DNA from: an uncultured Lachnospiraceae bacterium
GTDB lineage: Bacteria; Bacillota; Clostridia; Lachnospirales; Lachnospiraceae
Assembly: GCA_902801515.1 (NCBI GenBank)
Contig: CADCII010000002.1
Coordinates: 1-64,000 of the forward strand
Direction: 5' to 3'
Length of the DNA: 64,000 bases
The translations under genes were made by a program, and so were the position numbers. The notes under the pieces were generated by a model. The model saw only the letters and a program-made list of their open reading frames with translations, was not told the origin of the DNA and made no database searches. Below, piece by piece: positions 60,084 to 64,000 of this stretch (position 1 is the stretch's first letter; every line of letters starts with the position of its first letter).

Positions 60084-60117
60084 ATAATAGCAACACTTAT
60101 GTCACAATAATGTCACA
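60084..60117 (-). promoter_or_regulatory. Direct-repeat promoter of the peptide cluster
   Basis: On the minus strand TGTGACA (60111-60117) and TGTGACA (60100-60106) repeat with an 11-bp period. Ten nt further lies the -10 box TATTAT (60084-60089), and the precursor gene starts about 62 nt on. No -35 hexamer is seen at 17 nt. This is the same plan as at 46304-46337. Confidence 0.65.
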
Positions 60118-60138
60118 GTCTGTTCTGCGATTACCATC

Positions 60139-60279
60139 TTAAAAAGCCTGGGCGGCTCCTTCCGGATTGTCATCCACAGCACTGACACTGAGTGCCACAC
60201 CCCCACCGCTTGTCAGAATAATGTTCTCTTCCTCAAGAAGAATCACTTCCGTCTTCGGTGCATCGTACTGTTCCTTCAT
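60139..60279 (-). CDS. 46-aa candidate precursor peptide
   Basis: This 46-aa peptide has an ordered N-terminal part (YDAPKTEVILLEEENIILTS), then GGG (25-27) and a small-residue tail ending in AAQAF. The Y-x-A-P-K-x-E-V start, the acidic run and the TSGG junction resemble many unassigned small peptides of Clostridia, some of which look like leader peptides. ATG 60279 follows AAAGGAG; a longer frame to 60378 lies in the CnaB gene. It lies between the CnaB protein gene and the 102-aa candidate and could be a second substrate of the same machinery. Confidence 0.65.
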   Translation of the reverse strand: MKEQYDAPKTEVILLEEENIILTSGGGVALSVSAVDDNPEGAAQAF

Positions 60280-60298
60280 GCGCTTCTCCTTTCTGATT

Positions 60299-63200
60299 TC
60301 AATGAGTTGCCCGATATGCCTGGGCTGCCTCATAATAATGATAGATTGCTGCCGCTGCGTTTCGGGTGTTGCTGTCACACCCGGCTCCTATCGCAGCATG
60401 TACATAATCCAGCGGGGAAACCGATACGCTCGCCGTTCCTGAAATGGACCGGACGATAACATCATGCCGCTCATCCAGCTGATGTGCCGTGTAATCCGGT
60501 GTCTGTACATAGGATCTTGTTTTCTGTTTGATCATCACAACCGGTGAACCATCTACTGAGGCACCGAATCCCCCCGCGTAACCATCGGGGAACGTGAAAT
60601 ATAGATATACCTGCGTGCGGGTCAGCAAATTGAGTGCATAGGTGATCGACTGAATATCGGAGTCCCCGGTATCACGGATGATCTCAAAGCCTGCCACCGC
60701 ATTTTCCACCGCACCATAATCATACGATGAAGTGTAGAATTTGTCCATCTCTTTGTAATCTACTCCGATGGTCCAGTTGTTGTTACTGGCAAGAACCGGT
60801 TGTACATAATGACCATAATCCGCCATCGCATGTACCAGTGCTGTCGTCTGTGCATCGAACTGATCCTGTACCTCTTCATATGCAATGATGTAATCCCGTA
60901 CGGAGTAGGTGCTCTCCAGGGTCTTACCGTCTCCATAATGGAACACGGCAGTGACGGGCTCCGCCATCTCGTTGGAATTGACATAAACCGTAAAGCCATA
61001 ATAGCCCTCGCCGTTCACATCGCGGAACTCGGGATCATAACCCTCCTCCATTGTCCTGGCATTTCGACTATTGATCCGGAATTCCATGTAGCTGTCTTCA
61101 TAGTCCACACCCTCAACCTCCGGAAGATACAGGAAGAAGTTGATCCCGATCTCTCCGGAAAGCAACAGTGAGTGGGTCGTAAATGCCGGCGCCGCATAGG
61201 TGTTGGTAATCTCGTCTCCATCCACAGTGGTTTCATAGGCGTCTATGGCATCCTGTGAAACTGTGTAAAGGATCTCCTGTCCGGCCTCGTATTTCGGTAC
61301 GTCTTCAAAGCTCCACTTCCATCCTTCACTGCTTCTGGCTGTTACAGCATATCTGACAGCAGGCTGACTGTCAGCTTCAGGCAGGCTGTCAGCGTCAAGC
61401 AGGCTGTCATTTTCAGGCTGGCTGTCAGCTTCTGGCTGGCTGTCAGCAGACTGACTGTTGTCTGATACGTCTGCCTCTTCCCCTTCTTTCTGAAGGCGGA
61501 CTGTCACCTCATCCGGCCGCTTTCCTTCCCGGTCGTCATCGTCCTCCCAGTTTATGAGTCCGCTCAGCGTGACGGTTTCCGGTGTATGGGTAAGCAGGAC
61601 GGTGAAGCCCTCTGCCTGATTCCCGGTTATCGCATACTGGTAGGTTCCGGGGCCGTCTGTGCCAGTGATTACGGTGTCAGGTGACAACGTCACATTGTAG
61701 ACACCATCTTCCGGAAGGTCGTTGAATTCTGCACGCCATCCGCTGGCTTCATCCGCACTCTGTTCGATCTGATCGCTCTGTTCGATCTGATCCCCCTGTT
61801 CGATCTGATCGCCCTGTTCAATCTGATCGCTCTGTTCGATCTGATCACTCTGTTCGCTCTGTTCTTCCACCGCGGATCCGTTGAGCAGCAGCTCCACACT
61901 GTCCGGGCGGATGCCGTCCTGATTGTCAGCATCGTCATATTCTACCTGGACAGAGATATTAATGGTCGCCTGTTCATCGTCCTCTCCGCTCACTTTTGTG
62001 TTAATAAAGGTATATGCGCCTTCGCTGCGATCCCTTTCGAGCGTATAATTTTCCACAGGATCCTGCGTCACATCATACTGGATGAGTGCGCCGTCGCTAT
62101 AACGGTCAAGGTCATCAAAGGCAAATGTCCACGGCTCTGAAACCTCTATCTGCCTGATCTCCTCACCGCCTGCCATCAGTCTGACCGTGACCTTCTCCGG
62201 CCTGTCTCCTGCTTCTTCTGTCTCTCCTGCTTCTTCTGTCTCTTCTGTCTCTCCTGTCTCTTTCAAATCATCTATCCAGACGATGCTGCCGTTCAGACTG
62301 GTCTTTTCCGGAACCCGACTGAATGTAATAACGTAGTGCTCCCTGATGGTATAATCTTCTTCTATATACTCCGGCTCGCCTTCCGTCAGGGTGCTTTCGT
62401 ATCCTGGAACCTCCGCCGGACTGATCTGGAACTGCACTTCTTTGCCGTCCCGCACTGCATACCGGCTCTCAAACATAAACTCATCGCTGTATTCCGATCC
62501 GACGTCAAAATAGCCGTAATCGAAGGCGTCGCTGGTCAGGACTACACGGGTGGTGTCGGGACGTTTCCCGTCCTGATCGTTCTGATCGTCAAAAGCAACC
62601 TGGCAGGCAATCTCTTTCATACGCGGTGTATGCGTCAGCGTGATCGTCCAGGCATCCTCATCCTCCTCGCTGCGGCTGACCTCGGCAAGATAGGTAGTTA
62701 TCCCGTCTTCTCCGGTGATTACCTCGGTATCCGGCACCGAAACCGTATAGTCAATCAACTCGTCCGTATCCGGATCGCTAAGCGGAAGATCCATAAAACT
62801 GCCATTCCAGAGATTCGCCGCACTCAGCAGGAGTTCCGTACCGGTGTCCGCACCGTCTGCCATAAGGGCAACCCTCACTTCTTCCGGACGAAGCCCGTCA
62901 TCGTTGTAAGCATCCTCCCATACCAGGTTCACCTTCACATCCGTTTCCCTGGCGATAAAGGTGTTGCGGATCATACAGCTTCCCCAGAGCACACCGGACG
63001 ACTCTGTATAGGAAACCTGGAATTCCTGTTCACGCTCGCCGGCCCGGTCCATAAACACAGCTGTCTCGGTATCCTGCACTAAACTGTTGTCCAACGATAC
63101 CTCGAGAATACGGAAGGAATCCTTCCTGGTCGCGTTGACCGGCGCAAACTCTGCCTTCCAGTCATCCTCCGCCTTTACGCGGACACGCTGCACAGTCTCC

Positions 63201-63997
63201 CAGTCTTCTTTTCCTTCCATACGGCGCTGCAGCTCAGCGTATACAAAGGCAGGATACTTCTCCTCTTTTGCATCCCAGGCGATCTCCACAGAGAAGTTCT
63301 TGCTGAGAGGAACATCCAGCGGAGTTTTGGTAAGGACCGTCATCCCTGCATCGTTGTATGTATAATCCAGGGTATAGCTACTCTGCCATGAATGCGGGAC
63401 TGTCTCACCATCCTCATCCAGATAATAGATAACAGTACTGCCATCCTCCACGGCATCGCCGGAGGACGTGAGCTCCCTGATACGATAACTGCTGCCCCGC
63501 TCTTCGATGACGGAGGGGAACTCACCCTTCCAGTCATTCTCCCCGGACAGCTCCAGCGTCTCCACAGTTGCCCATGGCTGGTCCTCTGCGCTCTGCTTCT
63601 GAAGCGCAACTGTGATCTGTTCCGGCCGAAGATCATCGCCCTCTTCCCAGGCGATTTGAACCGGGAATGTCATCTCAATGGAGGGATTCCCCAGCCGGAT
63701 CTCGGTTCCGGTATCAGAGATGGTATAGTCCACATGTTGATAGACCGCATACAGATTGACGCTTCCCTCCCGGGTTATGCTGTAGGCCGCCTGCGTACTA
63801 TCCGCATCCTCATCATCCGGTGCGTGGACAGTCCCTTTCATCTGATCATTGACAAGGCGGAATCTCCATTCCCCTTCCAGCATTGACTGCAGTTCCAGAG
63901 AGATGCGGGAAGTCCAGCCATTTTCTTCAGAGAGCCTGACAGAAGTTCCTCCATATACCCAGCTGTTTCCATCCTTTTTCTGGAGCTGGACGATCAC
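60299..63997 (-). CDS. CnaB-repeat surface protein, 5' part outside the window
   Basis: The visible 1232 residues form the C-terminal part of a larger protein; the start lies beyond the right edge. Seven full CnaB-like modules and one partial are seen, each with a W-x-D...G-x-RP-x-x-V-x-V-x-L core (for example INWEDDDDREGKRPDEVTVR). Three low-complexity inserts interrupt them: EQSDQI repeats (61755-61865), DSQPEA-like repeats (61360-61450) and EETGETEE-like repeats (62205-62265). The last 290 residues are a separate unnamed domain (SGEIGINFFLYLPEV...YYGFTVYV...YSVRDYIIAYEEV). No LPxTG or membrane anchor ends the protein, so how it is held at the surface is unclear. Confidence 0.85.
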   Translation of the reverse strand: MIVQLQKKDGNSWVYGGTSVRLSEENGWTSRISLELQSMLEGEWRFRLVNDQMKGTVHAPDDEDADSTQAAYSITREGSVNLYAVYQHVDYTISDTGTEIRLGNPSIEMTFPVQIAWEEGDDLRPEQITVALQKQSAEDQPWATVETLELSGENDWKGEFPSVIEERGSSYRIRELTSSGDAVEDGSTVIYYLDEDGETVPHSWQSSYTLDYTYNDAGMTVLTKTPLDVPLSKNFSVEIAWDAKEEKYPAFVYAELQRRMEGKEDWETVQRVRVKAEDDWKAEFAPVNATRKDSFRILEVSLDNSLVQDTETAVFMDRAGEREQEFQVSYTESSGVLWGSCMIRNTFIARETDVKVNLVWEDAYNDDGLRPEEVRVALMADGADTGTELLLSAANLWNGSFMDLPLSDPDTDELIDYTVSVPDTEVITGEDGITTYLAEVSRSEEDEDAWTITLTHTPRMKEIACQVAFDDQNDQDGKRPDTTRVVLTSDAFDYGYFDVGSEYSDEFMFESRYAVRDGKEVQFQISPAEVPGYESTLTEGEPEYIEEDYTIREHYVITFSRVPEKTSLNGSIVWIDDLKETGETEETEEAGETEEAGDRPEKVTVRLMAGGEEIRQIEVSEPWTFAFDDLDRYSDGALIQYDVTQDPVENYTLERDRSEGAYTFINTKVSGEDDEQATINISVQVEYDDADNQDGIRPDSVELLLNGSAVEEQSEQSDQIEQSDQIEQGDQIEQGDQIEQSDQIEQSADEASGWRAEFNDLPEDGVYNVTLSPDTVITGTDGPGTYQYAITGNQAEGFTVLLTHTPETVTLSGLINWEDDDDREGKRPDEVTVRLQKEGEEADVSDNSQSADSQPEADSQPENDSLLDADSLPEADSQPAVRYAVTARSSEGWKWSFEDVPKYEAGQEILYTVSQDAIDAYETTVDGDEITNTYAAPAFTTHSLLLSGEIGINFFLYLPEVEGVDYEDSYMEFRINSRNARTMEEGYDPEFRDVNGEGYYGFTVYVNSNEMAEPVTAVFHYGDGKTLESTYSVRDYIIAYEEVQDQFDAQTTALVHAMADYGHYVQPVLASNNNWTIGVDYKEMDKFYTSSYDYGAVENAVAGFEIIRDTGDSDIQSITYALNLLTRTQVYLYFTFPDGYAGGFGASVDGSPVVMIKQKTRSYVQTPDYTAHQLDERHDVIVRSISGTASVSVSPLDYVHAAIGAGCDSNTRNAAAAIYHYYEAAQAYRATH
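61360..61865. repeat. Low-complexity coding repeats in the CnaB protein gene
   Basis: At 61755-61865 an 18-bp unit occurs about six times and encodes EQSDQI/EQGDQI. At 61360-61450 a degenerate 18-bp unit encodes DSQPEA-like repeats. Both lie in linkers of the CnaB modules and are likely to vary in copy number by slippage. Confidence 0.85.
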
Positions 63998-64000
63998 CCG

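Overview
The window reads as chromosomal DNA of a moderately GC-rich, low-complexity-poor Gram-positive anaerobe, most likely a gut Clostridia of the Lachnospiraceae type. This is inferred from the AGGAGG-type ribosome sites, tightly overlapping (ATGA) operons, the anaerobic cobalamin pathway, SpoIIE/STAS signalling, an NHLM-type peptide exporter and a CnaB-repeat surface protein. No rRNA, tRNA or CRISPR array was seen.

Layout. (1) 234-1829, minus strand: a four-gene membrane-stress-like operon (small membrane protein, coiled-coil protein, PspC, UBA-like/DUF4342). Its leader looks like a yybP-ykoY (Mn2+) riboswitch with its own promoter and terminator. (2) 2144-4439: three hairpins, then a GH42 beta-galactosidase. 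(3) 4454-25628, minus strand: a roughly 20-kb anaerobic cobalamin operon under a cobalamin riboswitch. It runs from a secreted-type CbiK through a BtuFCD-like importer, cbiD-F-G-H, a CbiJ-E-T fusion, cbiA, cobT, cobU, cobS, a second CobU-like gene, cbiB, cobD and a CobQ-CbiC fusion to cobC and an EamA transporter. CbiL and the corrinoid adenosyltransferase are not in the window. (4) 25631-34794, minus strand: a GNAT protein, the AmrB-AmrA-AmrS operon, SRAP, an OGG-type glycosylase, a patatin, an acyltransferase-DUF6273 fusion, a ThuA-like protein and a secreted transglutaminase-like protein. (5) 34848-36107: an AT-rich GT14 glycosyltransferase next to a decayed IS630 transposase. (6) 36314-46186: a PucR-type regulator, a small HPr-like protein, a four-gene cluster (acyl-AMP ligase with a C-terminal ATPase-like domain, membrane acyltransferase-like protein, STAS protein, SpoIIE-type phosphatase), a VanX-like dipeptidase and a CoA-transferase. 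(7) 46457-48349: a large secreted Cys-motif/peptidoglycan-binding protein. (8) 48440-60279, minus strand: a probable peptide (RiPP-like) biosynthesis and export cluster with two candidate precursors, an HPr-kinase-like protein, PqqD, an Ser/His signal peptidase, CapD, three ABC proteins, a short HlyD-like protein and a protein-phosphatase-like enzyme. (9) 60299-63997: the 3' part of a CnaB-repeat surface protein running off the right edge.

Three observations stand out. A 27-bp near-palindromic repeat is scattered over 17.7-31.1 kb, sits in frame inside cbiG and supplies a stop codon elsewhere. An 11-bp-period direct repeat lies exactly 10 bp upstream of the -10 box both before the peptide cluster (60084-60117) and before the large secreted protein (46304-46337), suggesting one regulator for both. 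Two gene sets, the ligase/STAS/SpoIIE cluster and the kinase/PqqD/NHLM peptide cluster, look like coherent systems for which I know no described function.
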